From the NCBI RefSeq assembly GCF_018678075.1, contig NZ_JAHHIR010000034.1, forward strand, positions 1 to 48,826: a stretch of 48,826 nt of DNA, given 5' to 3'. Position numbers and translations under genes: made by a program. The notes beneath the pieces are model-generated. The model made no database searches. It had not been told where the DNA came from and worked only from the letters and a program-made list of their open reading frames with translations. Of this stretch, positions 8,389-17,712 are shown piece after piece. Origin of the DNA: Epibacterium ulvae. Its GTDB lineage: Bacteria; Pseudomonadota; Alphaproteobacteria; Rhodobacterales; Rhodobacteraceae. Within the stretch, counting starts at the first letter, position 1; every line of letters begins with the position of its first letter.

Positions 8389-10800
8389 TTAGTGCGCTGT
8401 GGCACCTTGGCCGGTTCCTTTGTTCTCCAAAGCGGCCTGGGCGGCGGCGGCCTCTTCAGCCTCCTCATCCCATTCGATCGCCTCGGGTGTTGCGGTCAGC
8501 GCGATTTTCAGAACTTCGGACACGTGGCTCACTGTGATGATGTTCAGCCCCTCTTTGACATTGTCAGGGATCTCCGGCAGGTCTTTGGCGTTTTCCTCCG
8601 GGATCAGCACAGTTTTGATGCCGCCACGTAGGGCCGCCAACAGCTTCTCCTTCAGACCGCCAATGGCCAGCGCGTTACCACGCAACGTGACCTCACCGGT
8701 CATTGCAATATCCTTACGCACCGGGATCTGGGTCAGGACCGACACGATAGAGGTCACCATGGCCAAGCCCGCGCTTGGGCCATCTTTTGGCGTGGCCCCT
8801 TCGGGCACGTGCACGTGGATATCGACCTTGTCAAATTTGGGTGGCTTCACACCGATCTGAGGCGAAATAGAGCGCACATAGGACGACGCCGCCTCAATCG
8901 ACTCCTTCATCACATCACCCAGTTTCCCGGTGGTCTTCATCCGACCCTTGCCCGGCAGGCGCAGCGCCTCGATGGACAAGAGCTCACCCCCAACCGAAGT
9001 ATAGGCAAGACCGGTCACAACGCCGACCTGATCTTCTTTTTCGGCCAGACCAAAGCGGTACTTGGGCACGCCCAGGAAATCATCCAGATTATCCGGTGTG
9101 ACGGTCACGCTTTCAGCTTCCTTTTTGACAATCTTGGTCAGTGATTTCCGCGCCACTTTGGCAATCTCACGCTCCAGGTTCCGCACGCCCGCCTCGCGGG
9201 TGTAGGTGCGGATGATATCGGTCAGCGCCTCTTCTTTCAGTTCAAACTCCTTGGCCTTCAGACCGTGGTTTTTGACCTGTTTGGAAATCAGGTGCTGCTT
9301 GGCGATCTCACGCTTTTCGTCTTCGGTGTAGCCCGACAGCGGAATGATCTCCATCCGGTCCATCAGCGGGCCCGGCATGTTGTAGCTGTTCGAGGTGGTC
9401 AGGAACATCACGTTCGAGAGGTCGTATTCCACCTCCAGATAGTGATCCATAAAGGTGTTGTTCTGTTCCGGATCCAACACTTCCAACATTGCCGAGGCCG
9501 GATCGCCGCGGAAATCTTGACCCATCTTGTCGATTTCATCCAACAGGATCAGCGGGTTGGTGGTTTTGGCTTTTTTCAGCGCCTGAATGATCTTGCCCGG
9601 CATCGACCCGATATAGGTCCGACGGTGGCCGCGGATCTCAGACTCGTCGCGCACGCCGCCCAAGGCGATACGAATGAATTCGCGCCCGGTGGCTTTGGCA
9701 ACCGATTTACCCAGCGAGGTTTTACCAACGCCCGGAGGGCCAACAAGGCACAGGATCGGGCCTTTCAGCTTGGCTGACCGTTGCTGTACCGCAAGATATT
9801 CGACAATGCGCTCTTTGACTTTGTCCAAACCATAGTGGTCCTGATCAAGGATCTCTTCGGCGCGGCCCAGATCCTTTTTGACGCGGGATTTGGTGCCCCA
9901 CGGGATCGACAGCATCCAGTCCAGATAGTTGCGCACCACGGTGGCCTCGGCCGACATGGGCGACATGTTCTTGAGCTTCTTCAGCTCAGCATCAGCCTTT
10001 TCGCGCGCTTCTTTGGAGAGCTTGGTGGCCGCGATCTTTTCTTCCAGTTCGGCAACTTCGCCAGCCCCTTCTTCGCCGTCGCCCAGCTCCTTCTGAATGG
10101 CCTTCATCTGCTCATTCAGATAATACTCGCGCTGCGTCTTCTCCATCTGGGATTTGACGCGGGTCTTGATCTTCTTTTCGACCTTCAGCACGGACATCTC
10201 GCCCTGCATCAGACCGTAGACCTTCTCAAGGCGCTCGCTCACGGACAGTGTTTCCAGCAGCTCTTGCTTGCGGTCCACTTCGATGCCCAGATGGCCGGAC
10301 ACCAGATCCGCCAGCTTTGCAGGCTCGGCGGTTTCACCCACGGCCGCCAGAGCTTCTTCGGGGATGTTCTTGCGCACTTTGGCGTAGCGCTCGAACTCAT
10401 CGCCAACCGTGCGCACCAGCGCCTCGGTTGTGGTCATGTCGCCGGGGATCTCGGTCAGCGCTTCGACGCGCGCCTCAAAGAAATTCTCATTCTCGAGGTA
10501 TTCGGTGATCTGAACCCGCGCCTGACCTTCGACCAGAACTTTGACGGTTCCGTCGGGCAGTTTCAGCAGCTGCAGCACATTGGCAAGCACGCCGATCTCA
10601 TAGATGCCATCAGATTCCGGATCGTCCTCAGAAGGGTCAACCTGGCTGGACAGCAGGATTTGTTTGTCATCCGCCATCACCTCTTCCAACGCGCGCACCG
10701 ATTTATCACGGCCAACGAAAAGCGGCACGATCATGTGTGGGAACACAACGATGTCGCGCAGCGGCAGAACAGGATAGGAGGAATTGAGTGGCTCTTGCAT
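8389..10800 (-). CDS. lon: ATP-dependent endopeptidase La (Lon)
   Basis: Lon unfolds and degrades misfolded and regulatory proteins in the cytoplasm as a hexamer. The 803 residues have the full domain order: LON N-terminal domain (YPVLPLRDIVVFPHMIVPLF from residue 9), a coiled-coil middle region, an AAA+ module with Walker A GPPGVGKTSLGKS and Walker B ILLDEIDKMG, and the protease domain. That domain holds the catalytic serine in KDGPSAGLAM, near residue 675, and a lysine about 40 residues later. Start MQEPLNSSYP at 10800 is preferred over a frame extension to 10821. The C-terminus has an Ala/Glu-rich tail. It is monocistronic and converges on the dehydrogenase. Confidence 0.98.
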   Translation of the reverse strand: MQEPLNSSYPVLPLRDIVVFPHMIVPLFVGRDKSVRALEEVMADDKQILLSSQVDPSEDDPESDGIYEIGVLANVLQLLKLPDGTVKVLVEGQARVQITEYLENENFFEARVEALTEIPGDMTTTEALVRTVGDEFERYAKVRKNIPEEALAAVGETAEPAKLADLVSGHLGIEVDRKQELLETLSVSERLEKVYGLMQGEMSVLKVEKKIKTRVKSQMEKTQREYYLNEQMKAIQKELGDGEEGAGEVAELEEKIAATKLSKEAREKADAELKKLKNMSPMSAEATVVRNYLDWMLSIPWGTKSRVKKDLGRAEEILDQDHYGLDKVKERIVEYLAVQQRSAKLKGPILCLVGPPGVGKTSLGKSVAKATGREFIRIALGGVRDESEIRGHRRTYIGSMPGKIIQALKKAKTTNPLILLDEIDKMGQDFRGDPASAMLEVLDPEQNNTFMDHYLEVEYDLSNVMFLTTSNSYNMPGPLMDRMEIIPLSGYTEDEKREIAKQHLISKQVKNHGLKAKEFELKEEALTDIIRTYTREAGVRNLEREIAKVARKSLTKIVKKEAESVTVTPDNLDDFLGVPKYRFGLAEKEDQVGVVTGLAYTSVGGELLSIEALRLPGKGRMKTTGKLGDVMKESIEAASSYVRSISPQIGVKPPKFDKVDIHVHVPEGATPKDGPSAGLAMVTSIVSVLTQIPVRKDIAMTGEVTLRGNALAIGGLKEKLLAALRGGIKTVLIPEENAKDLPEIPDNVKEGLNIITVSHVSEVLKIALTATPEAIEWDEEAEEAAAAQAALENKGTGQGATAH

Positions 10801-11250
10801 ACTCGGTCCTTTGTTTGGCAAGACGGTCCGGCCCCGATCGTGGCAGCCCTGTCCGTCTCCTCTTTGGAGCTTTTTATGTGGTCAGATGGTCCGTCGTTTT
10901 CAAGCCATCTGGGTTACCCTCCACATTGCCCGCAGGTCGCGGCGATCACAAGAGCACTTTTGATGAGAAGGTCAGCGAAAGCTTAAGAGGCGTGTTTGCG
11001 CCCAAAGTTTAAGGCCTGCGTCACAGGGGTTGCACGCCGCGTCTGTGAGCGAAAGAATGACACTCCAACCGTCAAAACATCTAAAATACGAGCAAAAATT
11101 GAAATATTAACAACTGTTAATTTTCGGAAACTATTGACCACAATAGGACCACGGAAACTCTGTTTTTTCCGATTTTGTTGACCAGTAGCGAACGTGAAAT
11201 GCGTCGCGTGTTTTTTGAAAAACTCAACAAAGTGATCGAGAAAATTCGAT
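10801..11250. other. 450-base intergenic region, divergent promoters of lon and membrane protein gene
   Basis: No credible gene is present. On the lon side, CTTGAA (10899-10904 on the minus strand) matches the -35 element of heat-shock sigma factor RpoH. A CCACAT segment 17 bases further is only a loose match to its -10, so a heat-shock promoter is possible but unproven. The right-hand 200 bases (11050-11250) are notably AT-rich, as expected for the promoter of the gene at 11251. Confidence 0.3.
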
Positions 11251-11874
11251 ATGTTACACAACATGCTTAGTATCGTTGCTGATACAAATCCGACAAAACT
11301 TGCAAAGGACCTCTTGGTCATTTCTCATTTGATGTCGTTGGCGTTGGGACTGGGAACAGTCCTTTTGACGGATCTTCATATACTACGCCACGCCTTTCGC
11401 CCCCTCGACAAAAGCGACACAGATCTGATCAAACGCGCACACAAAGTCATCACCGTGGCGCTTTGGGGGCTTTGGATCACCGGGCTGGGGTTGTTTTACC
11501 TCAAAACGAACGGCGATCTGGCAGCTGCATCTCCCAAATTGTGGGCGAAACTGGCAACTGTCACCCTGCTGACGGCAACCGCAATAGGTATGGCGCGCGT
11601 TGCTGTGCCCATCGTGACCGCCGTCGTGGGGCAACGCCTCATCGACTTGGGGCTCGGGAAAAAGCTGATGCTTGCCAGTTTTGCTGCAATGTCTGCGGCA
11701 GGCTGGTTGACCGCCTTATTGCTGGGCGGGGCCGAGACGACGCGCACCGCAGATTTCACCACCCTTGGCACCATTCTTGCGACCAGTTTTGGATTGGCCC
11801 AGCTGATCAGTTGCAGTTCTGTTGTCCTGACGCATTTTCTTCCGTCTCTGCGTCAAAGCCGGGTCATGTCGTAA
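11251..11874 (+). CDS. Hypothetical inner membrane protein with about five helices
   Basis: The 207-residue protein has about five hydrophobic segments: near residues 20-42, 66-84, 98-118, 138-160 and 172-196. Charged loops lie between them (HAFRPLDKSDTDLIKRAHK after the first). No catalytic, transport or cofactor motif is recognisable, apart from scattered histidines in the first helix and loop (ISHLM, DLHILRHAF) that could bind a metal or heme. Family and function are not recognised. It stands alone between two genes of the opposite strand. The start is uncertain: ATG 11251 lacks a good ribosome binding site and internal ATGs follow. Confidence 0.6.
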   Translation: MLHNMLSIVADTNPTKLAKDLLVISHLMSLALGLGTVLLTDLHILRHAFRPLDKSDTDLIKRAHKVITVALWGLWITGLGLFYLKTNGDLAAASPKLWAKLATVTLLTATAIGMARVAVPIVTAVVGQRLIDLGLGKKLMLASFAAMSAAGWLTALLLGGAETTRTADFTTLGTILATSFGLAQLISCSSVVLTHFLPSLRQSRVMS

Positions 11875-12017
11875 ATATCCTGCACCACTCAATCGTTGGC
11901 GCGCATTGGGCCGACAATTGGTATTGCTCCGGGGCTTAGTCGTCGACCAAGGCCATGCTTGTATGCGTGACGTTGGACAAAACTACGCCTCGGAGGCTTC
12001 CATAGCCCTTCAGCGGC

Positions 12018-13148
12018 TTACGACGGCTCGATGTCGCCCTGCGCGCGCATGGCATGAAAATCCGCTTCCCAGACCTCAAACGTACCGGCAGCAATCGCAT
12101 CGCGCATTTCTTGCATGATCTGCTGAAAGTAGTGGAGGTTGTGCCAGGTCAACAACATGCCCGAGATCATCTCGTTTGAGCGGAACACGTGATGCAGATA
12201 GGCGCGGCTGTATTTGGAACAGGCGGGGCAGCTGCAATTTTCATCCAACGGGCGCGGATCATCGGCGTGGCGGGCGTTTTTGATATTGATCTGCCCCCGG
12301 CGCGTCCAGGCCTGCCCGGTACGCCCCGAACGGGACGGCAGGACACAATCCATCATATCAATACCGCGTTTGACGGCACCGACGATATCATCCGGTTTGC
12401 CAACCCCCATCAGATAGCGGGGCTTGTCCTGCGGCAGAAAGTCCGGCGCATATTCCAGGCAGCCAAACATCGCCTCCTGCCCTTCGCCAACCGCAAGGCC
12501 ACCGATGGCATAGCCTTCAAAGCCAATATCAGTCAGCGCTTTGGCGCTTTCCTCACGGAAGTCTTTTTCCAACCCGCCTTGCATAATGCCAAACAGCGCA
12601 TGGCCGGGGCGGTCACCAAAGGCCACACGCGACCGTTCCGCCCATCGCATCGACAGGCGCATGCTCTCGGCGATCCGGTCACGGTCAGCAGGCAAGGCCG
12701 GGCATTCATCAAAACACATGACAATGTCTGACCCCAACAACCGCTGGATCTCCATCGAGCGTTCCGGCGTCAGTTCATGTTTGGAGCCATCGATGTGGGA
12801 TTTGAACGTCACGCCGTGTTCTGTCAGCTTGCGCAATCCCGCCAGCGACATGACCTGGAACCCACCGCTGTCGGTCAGGATCGGCCGCTCCCAGTTCATG
12901 AACTTGTGCAGCCCACCCAGCCGGTCAATCCGCTCAGCCGTGGGGCGCAGCATCAGGTGATAGGTATTGCCCAACAGGATATCGGCTCCCGTTTCGCGAA
13001 CGCTTTCCGGCATCATCGCCTTCACTGTGGCGGCGGTGCCCACGGGCATAAAGGCGGGCGTGCGAATATCTCCGCGCGGCGTATTGATAACACCGGTGCG
13101 CGCCTTGCCGTCGGTTGCGTTCAGGGTAAATCCGAAGTCCTGTGCCAT
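12018..13148 (-). CDS. tgt: Queuine tRNA-ribosyltransferase (tRNA-guanine transglycosylase)
   Basis: Tgt exchanges guanine 34 of GUN-anticodon tRNAs for the queuosine precursor preQ1. The 376 residues match bacterial Tgt length. Visible elements are [10 protein letters not shown], the general-base aspartate in [10 protein letters not shown], the substrate-binding FDECPALP segment, [12 protein letters not shown], and the nucleophilic aspartate in [15 protein letters not shown]. The zinc site is [16 protein letters not shown], with CxCxxC and a following histidine. The start at 13148 ([14 protein letters not shown]) matches the family; the frame to 13313 overlaps the neighbouring promoter. The gene is divergent from the SPFH gene. 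Confidence 0.97.
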   Translation of the reverse strand: MAQDFGFTLNATDGKARTGVINTPRGDIRTPAFMPVGTAATVKAMMPESVRETGADILLGNTYHLMLRPTAERIDRLGGLHKFMNWERPILTDSGGFQVMSLAGLRKLTEHGVTFKSHIDGSKHELTPERSMEIQRLLGSDIVMCFDECPALPADRDRIAESMRLSMRWAERSRVAFGDRPGHALFGIMQGGLEKDFREESAKALTDIGFEGYAIGGLAVGEGQEAMFGCLEYAPDFLPQDKPRYLMGVGKPDDIVGAVKRGIDMMDCVLPSRSGRTGQAWTRRGQINIKNARHADDPRPLDENCSCPACSKYSRAYLHHVFRSNEMISGMLLTWHNLHYFQQIMQEMRDAIAAGTFEVWEADFHAMRAQGDIEPS

Positions 13149-13312
13149 CTTATCCGTTCCCACATGGTCCAAGGACGCTTCCTTACGAAGAGAATGCCCC
13201 TTTGCCAAGGCCACACAATTGTAGTGATGCCGCGAAATGCCTATATTATTGCCACATTTCACGGTAATCCGTTGTGGAAACTTAAAAAGTTCTTTTGGAG
13301 GAGCCCATCTCA

Positions 13313-14200
13313 ATGGAGCAGCTCATTATTGATATCTTGTCGCAGAACGTCGTTTTTATCGTTGCGGCCGTTGTCATTATTATCATCATCTTCCGCGGGG
13401 TGCGAATTGTCCCGCAGTCGCAGAAATTCGTGGTCGAACGATTTGGCCGCCTGCATGCGGTGCTTGGCCCCGGTATCAACTTCATTATCCCGTTTCTGGA
13501 TAATGTGGCGCACAAGATCTCGATCCTGGAACGCCAGCTGCCCAATGCCTCGCAGGATGCGATCACCAAGGACAACGTGCTGGTGCAAATCGACACTTCG
13601 GTGTTCTACCGCATTCTTGAACCGGAAAAGACCGTGTACCGGATCCGCGATGTTGACGGGGCCATTGCCACCACGGTTGCCGGGATTGTCAGAGCCGAGA
13701 TCGGCAAAATGGATCTGGATGAGGTGCAATCCAACCGCTCGCAGCTGATCAATCGCATTCAAGAGGCGGTCGAAGACGCGGTTGACGATTGGGGCATCGA
13801 AGTCACCCGCGCCGAGATCTTGGATGTGAACCTCGACCAAGCCACCCGTGACGCCATGTTGCAGCAGCTCAACGCCGAACGCGCCCGCCGTGCCCAAGTG
13901 ACCGAGGCCGAAGGGCTAAAGCGCTCTGTCGAGCTGTCCGCCGACGCCGAACTCTATGCAGCCGAGCAATCCGCCAAGGCCCGCCGGATTGAGGCCGACG
14001 CCGAAGCTTACGCCACCGAAGTCGTTGCTAAAGCGATCAAGGAAAACGGCATCGAGGCCGCCCAATATCAGGTCGCCCTGAAACAGGTGGAATCGCTCAC
14101 GGCACTGGGTCAGGGCGAAGGCAAACAGACCATCGTGGTCCCTGCCCAAGCGCTGGAAGCCTTTGGGGATGCGTTCAAACTGCTGAAAGGAGCCAAGTGA
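13313..14200 (+). CDS. SPFH/Band 7 (stomatin/QmcA-like) membrane protein
   Basis: The 295-residue protein has one N-terminal membrane helix (about residues 8-28, [15 protein letters not shown]). An SPFH domain follows from [19 protein letters not shown], then an Ala/Glu-rich coiled coil (about 190-250) typical of stomatin/QmcA oligomers. Such proteins assemble ring-like scaffolds in the inner membrane and influence membrane protein quality control. The ATG at 13313 follows GGAGG; a TTG frame start at 13295 would overlap the Shine-Dalgarno sequence. The TGATG overlap with the NfeD-like gene reproduces the widely conserved SPFH-NfeD pair. Confidence 0.9.
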   Translation: MEQLIIDILSQNVVFIVAAVVIIIIIFRGVRIVPQSQKFVVERFGRLHAVLGPGINFIIPFLDNVAHKISILERQLPNASQDAITKDNVLVQIDTSVFYRILEPEKTVYRIRDVDGAIATTVAGIVRAEIGKMDLDEVQSNRSQLINRIQEAVEDAVDDWGIEVTRAEILDVNLDQATRDAMLQQLNAERARRAQVTEAEGLKRSVELSADAELYAAEQSAKARRIEADAEAYATEVVAKAIKENGIEAAQYQVALKQVESLTALGQGEGKQTIVVPAQALEAFGDAFKLLKGAK

Positions 14201-14481
14201 TGCCCGATGCATTTTGGCAAATCTGGTGGATCTGGGGCGTTGCCGCGCTGGTTCTGGTTGGCGTCGAAATACTGGTGCCCGGCTTTATCGCGCTGGGGTT
14301 CGGCATCGGGGCGGCCATCATCGCGGCCCTGTTCTTCGTAGTGCCCGAAACGACGGTGGCACCGTCTCTGCTGGCCTTGCTCTTTGCCATCCTGTCCTTG
14401 GCTGCATGGCTTGTGCTGCGCCGGGTCTTTTCCCTGCCCACGGGACAGGTGAAAAAATTCGACCACGATATCAACGATTGA
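14200..14481 (+). CDS. NfeD-like membrane protein, lacking the C-terminal OB-fold
   Basis: The 93-residue protein has three hydrophobic stretches (WWIWGVAALVLVGVEILVPG, a glycine/alanine-rich second helix, and LLALLFAILSLAAWLVLRRVF), matching the membrane part of NfeD/YbbK. E. coli YbbK has about 150 residues with a C-terminal OB-fold; here the protein ends soon after the last helix at KKFDHDIND. This may be a genuine short form or a truncated gene. It is translationally coupled to the SPFH gene (TGATG at 14198-14202), consistent with a two-protein complex. Confidence 0.8.
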   Translation: MPDAFWQIWWIWGVAALVLVGVEILVPGFIALGFGIGAAIIAALFFVVPETTVAPSLLALLFAILSLAAWLVLRRVFSLPTGQVKKFDHDIND

Positions 14482-14613
14482 TGTAACATCACGCACAGAC
14501 GCGCAGCCACGGGCCAAGGAAAACACCCCACGGCTGCGTGATCTGGCCTGCCCCCTCTGGACGCACCGGCTCAGGTTCCCTATATATTCTGTCGGATTAC
14601 ACTCGAGGCCCAA

Positions 14614-14976
14614 ATGACCAACACAACTGAACCGATGGAAGGCACGCCGCTGATCGCGCCTTCAACCGTGAGCCATTCGCTGTATGACGCGGTGGTTGCT
14701 GCCTGTCGTTCGGTCTATGACCCTGAAATCCCTGTCAATATCTATGACCTCGGATTGATCTACACGATCGATATCTCCGACGAAAACGACGTCAAAGTCA
14801 TCATGACCTTGACCGCGCCGGGCTGCCCGGTTGCGGGCGACATGCCGGGTTGGATCGTGGATGCGGTCTCTCCGGTGGATGGAATCAAAAGCGTTGACGT
14901 CGAACTGACCTGGGAGCCACCCTGGGGCATGGAAATGATGTCCGACGAGGCGCGCCTCGAATTGGGCTTTATGTAA
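14614..14976 (+). CDS. sufT: SUF system Fe-S assembly protein SufT (MIP18/DUF59 family)
   Basis: SufT takes part in maturation of iron-sulfur proteins. The 120 residues contain the MIP18 signature: YDPEIPVNIYDLGLIY near 35-50, the reactive cysteine in LTAPGCPVAGDMPGWI, and a C-terminal LTWEPPWGMEMMSDEARLEL. The length and core match SufT proteins that usually close suf operons; here the gene stands apart from sufBCD, close to an A-type carrier gene at 15047. The ATG at 14614 is preceded only weakly by a purine-rich sequence. Confidence 0.9.
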   Translation: MTNTTEPMEGTPLIAPSTVSHSLYDAVVAACRSVYDPEIPVNIYDLGLIYTIDISDENDVKVIMTLTAPGCPVAGDMPGWIVDAVSPVDGIKSVDVELTWEPPWGMEMMSDEARLELGFM

Positions 14977-15046
14977 CCTTCCCGTGACTTGAAGCTTCGT
15001 CCTTGCGACCCTACGTTTAAAGACAGAGCTACATTGGAGATCAAAA

Positions 15047-15406
15047 ATGTTCGGCATTCCCGGCAAACAAGCTGTGACCATGACGCCCCGCGCCGCCGCG
15101 CAGATTTCCAAATTGATGGAAAAAGACGGCCGCGCCGGTCTGCGGATTGGTGTCAAAAAAGGCGGTTGCGCCGGCATGGAATATACCATGGAGTATGTGG
15201 ATACCGCCGACCCTAATGACGAAGTTGTAGAACAGGACGGGGCGCGCATCCTGATCGCGCCCATGGCGCAGATGTTTCTGTTCGGAACCGAGATCGACTA
15301 TGAAATCTCGCTCTTGGAAGCCAGCTTCAAGTTCAACAACCCTAACGTCGCCGAGGCGTGCGGTTGTGGTGAATCCATTAGCTTTAGCGTGCCCGGTCGC
15401 GAATAA
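15047..15406 (+). CDS. A-type Fe-S carrier protein (HesB/IscA/SufA family)
   Basis: A-type carriers bind and transfer Fe-S clusters. The 119-residue protein has the three invariant cysteines: Cys41 in KKGGCAGMEY, and Cys105 and Cys107 in EACGCGESIS. A start at ATG 15047 is preceded by TTGGAGA. It follows sufT by 70 bases in the same direction and could share its transcript. Whether it is the SufA or ErpA type cannot be decided from the motif alone, but the pairing with SufT favours SufA. Confidence 0.92.
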   Translation: MFGIPGKQAVTMTPRAAAQISKLMEKDGRAGLRIGVKKGGCAGMEYTMEYVDTADPNDEVVEQDGARILIAPMAQMFLFGTEIDYEISLLEASFKFNNPNVAEACGCGESISFSVPGRE

Positions 15407-15503
15407 TAGGCTAACACAACAGGCTGCGGCTATTTCAACAATTGTGAGCTCTGCGGCACGGTGCTATCTACTGCCGTTGTAACGGGTAAGGGAGATAACC
15501 GAT

Positions 15504-16253
15504 ATGGCGCGTAAGATTGCAGCTGGCAATTGGAAGATGAACGGTACAGGCGCTGCCTTGGCAGAGCTAAAAGCAATTGCAGAGGCAACCCGTGACAGCG
15601 CTGCTGAGGTTCTGATCTGCCCCCCCGCCACATTGGTTCACGCAGCCGCAACCACCATGTCGGGTGCGAATGTCGCCATCGGCGGACAGGACTGCCACGC
15701 CGTAACATCCGGTGCCCATACCGGTGATGTCAGCGCCGAAATGCTCAAAGACGCCGGTGCCAGCGCGGTGATTGTCGGCCATTCCGAACGCCGCACCGAC
15801 CATGGTGAAACCGACATCACAGTGCGTGCCAAAACCGAAGCCGCCCAGAACACCGGTCTGCTCGCCGTTGTCTGCATTGGTGAGACGTTGGATGAACGCG
15901 AAGCGGGCGACACGTTGAAAGTGGTCGGCACGCAATTAGCAGGCTCCCTACCCAACAGCATCACTGATGAGAACACCGTCGTGGCCTATGAACCCGTCTG
16001 GGCTATTGGCACTGGCAAGGTTCCGACGCTGGAACAAATCGGCGAAGTGCATGACTTCTTGCGTGCGGAACTGGTGGCCCGCTTTGGTGCGGACATCGGC
16101 AATGCCATTCCTCTGCTTTACGGCGGCTCGGTCAAACCCAGCAACGCGGCTGAGATCTTTGCGGTCTCCAACGTCGACGGCGCGCTTGTGGGTGGCGCGA
16201 GCCTCAAAGCCGCCGATTTCGGCCCCATCGTTGCCGCTCTGTCACAGGCTTAA
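15504..16253 (+). CDS. tpiA: Triosephosphate isomerase
   Basis: TpiA interconverts glyceraldehyde 3-phosphate and dihydroxyacetone phosphate. The 249 residues form the expected TIM barrel: AAGNWKMNG with the substrate lysine, VIVGHSERR with the catalytic histidine, [12 protein letters not shown] with the catalytic glutamate and flexible loop, and phosphate-binding YGGSVKPSN and GALVGGASL near the end. GGGAGAT precedes ATG 15504. It appears monocistronic. A DhaKL-like kinase elsewhere in the window (39.9-41.5 kb) could feed triose or tetrose phosphates into the same pool. Confidence 0.98.
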   Translation: MARKIAAGNWKMNGTGAALAELKAIAEATRDSAAEVLICPPATLVHAAATTMSGANVAIGGQDCHAVTSGAHTGDVSAEMLKDAGASAVIVGHSERRTDHGETDITVRAKTEAAQNTGLLAVVCIGETLDEREAGDTLKVVGTQLAGSLPNSITDENTVVAYEPVWAIGTGKVPTLEQIGEVHDFLRAELVARFGADIGNAIPLLYGGSVKPSNAAEIFAVSNVDGALVGGASLKAADFGPIVAALSQA

Positions 16254-16304
16254 ATCCATACGAAAAAGGCACCAGTACTGGCGCCTTCTTACGTTATCTC
16301 AGAT

Positions 16305-16332
16305 GGCCCGCTGGTTTTTCCAGCGGGCCTTT
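16305..16332 (+). terminator. Hairpin between tpiA and dctM (probable terminator)
   Basis: GGCCCGCTGG (16305-16314) pairs with CCAGCGGGCC (16320-16329) over a T-rich loop and is followed by TTTG. It separates the convergent tpiA and dctM genes. A weaker hairpin with one mismatch lies just upstream at about 16267-16288. The short T-run makes intrinsic termination likely but not certain. Confidence 0.6.
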
Positions 16333-16335
16333 GTG

Positions 16336-17712
16336 TTAGTGGGTCACAATCTCCGGCCCCATAAAGTGGTTGGGCAAGAAGGTTGAAATCACCGGCACAT
16401 AGGTGATCAGGATCAGGAAGACGAACAGCACCGCCAGGAAGGGTAACGCCGCGCGCACAACGCTCATCATCGGCATGCCCGCCACGCCCGAGGTCACAAA
16501 GAGGTTCAGACCTACCGGCGGCGTGATCATCCCGATTTCCATGTTCACCACCATGATGATGCCCAGGTGGATCGGATCAATGCCCAGCTCAATGGCAATC
16601 GGGAACACCAATGGTGCTACGATGACCAACAGACCCGATGGCTCCATGAACTGGCCGCCGATCAGCAGGATGATATTCACAACGATCAGGAACATCACCG
16701 GACCAAAGCCTGCCGACAACATCGCATTGGCAATTTGCTGCGGCACTTGCTCATCTGTCAGCACGTGTTTCAGGATCAACGCGTTCGCAATCACAAACAG
16801 CAGGGTCACGGTCAACTTGCCGGCTTCAAACAGCGTGTGTTTGGTGTCCGGGTGCACAAAGGCGGTGATCAGCGCCAGCGGCTTTTTGATCAGCGGCGTT
16901 TTCGGCGCATCGTCACCGTTGGAAAGCGGCCCCATGTCCTTGTAAACAAAGGACGCAATCAGGAAGGCATAGACCGCCGCCACCGCTGCAGCCTCGGTCG
17001 GGGTAAAGATACCGCCGTAGATACCGCCCAGAATGATCACGATCAGGAACAGACCCCAGCCTGCGTCCTTGGCCGAGGCAAAGACCTCTCCCCAACCGTG
17101 CCATTCGCCTTTTGGCAGGTTCTTGACCTTGGCCATCACATAGATGGTGACCATCAGGAACAGACCCGCCAGCAGACCCGGAATAACACCAGCCAGGAAC
17201 ATCCGCCCCACCGACACTTCCACCGCTGCCGCATAGACAACCATCACGATGGAGGGCGGGATCAAAATGCCCAGGGTGCCTGCGTTACAGATAACACCGG
17301 CGGCGAATTCCTTGGAATATCCCACCTGGCGCATGCCTGCGATCACGATGGAGCCGATGGCCACAACGGTTGCAGGCGAGGACCCCGACAGGGCTGCAAA
17401 CAACATACAGGCAAAGACACCCGCAATCGCCAGACCACCGGGCAAATGCCCCACGCAGGCGATGGAAAACCGGATGATCCGTTTCGCGACACCGCCCGTA
17501 GTCATGAAACTGGAGGCGAGGATAAAGAAGGGGATCGCCAGCAGTGTAAAGTGGCCTTCAAAAGCCTCAAACAACGTCCCCGCCACGCTCGCCAGCGAGC
17601 TGTCGGAATAGATCAGCAGGAAGATGGTCGAGCTGAGGCCAAGAGAGACCGCGATCGGCACGCCCAGCAACAACAAGCCAATGACCATCCCAAAGAGAAA
17701 TACCACGTCCAT
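16336..17712 (-). CDS. dctM: TRAP transporter large permease (DctM family)
   Basis: DctM is the sodium-driven transport channel of TRAP systems. The 458-residue protein is almost wholly hydrophobic with about 12 helices. It starts MDVVFLFGMVIGLLLLGVPI and has the family segments FFILASSFMTTGG, FAALSGSSPATVVAIGS, NAGTLGILIPPSIVM and VNMEIGMITPPVGLNLFV. A hydrophilic insert near residues 255-285 lies between two helices. ATGA overlap with dctQ indicates translational coupling, and it is the last gene of the dctPQM set. Confidence 0.95.
   Translation of the reverse strand: MDVVFLFGMVIGLLLLGVPIAVSLGLSSTIFLLIYSDSSLASVAGTLFEAFEGHFTLLAIPFFILASSFMTTGGVAKRIIRFSIACVGHLPGGLAIAGVFACMLFAALSGSSPATVVAIGSIVIAGMRQVGYSKEFAAGVICNAGTLGILIPPSIVMVVYAAAVEVSVGRMFLAGVIPGLLAGLFLMVTIYVMAKVKNLPKGEWHGWGEVFASAKDAGWGLFLIVIILGGIYGGIFTPTEAAAVAAVYAFLIASFVYKDMGPLSNGDDAPKTPLIKKPLALITAFVHPDTKHTLFEAGKLTVTLLFVIANALILKHVLTDEQVPQQIANAMLSAGFGPVMFLIVVNIILLIGGQFMEPSGLLVIVAPLVFPIAIELGIDPIHLGIIMVVNMEIGMITPPVGLNLFVTSGVAGMPMMSVVRAALPFLAVLFVFLILITYVPVISTFLPNHFMGPEIVTH

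Noticed and set aside
9781-10986. 401-codon plus-strand frame opposite lon
   Set aside because: Antisense shadow of a highly conserved gene with Leu/Gln/His-rich translation and no domain.
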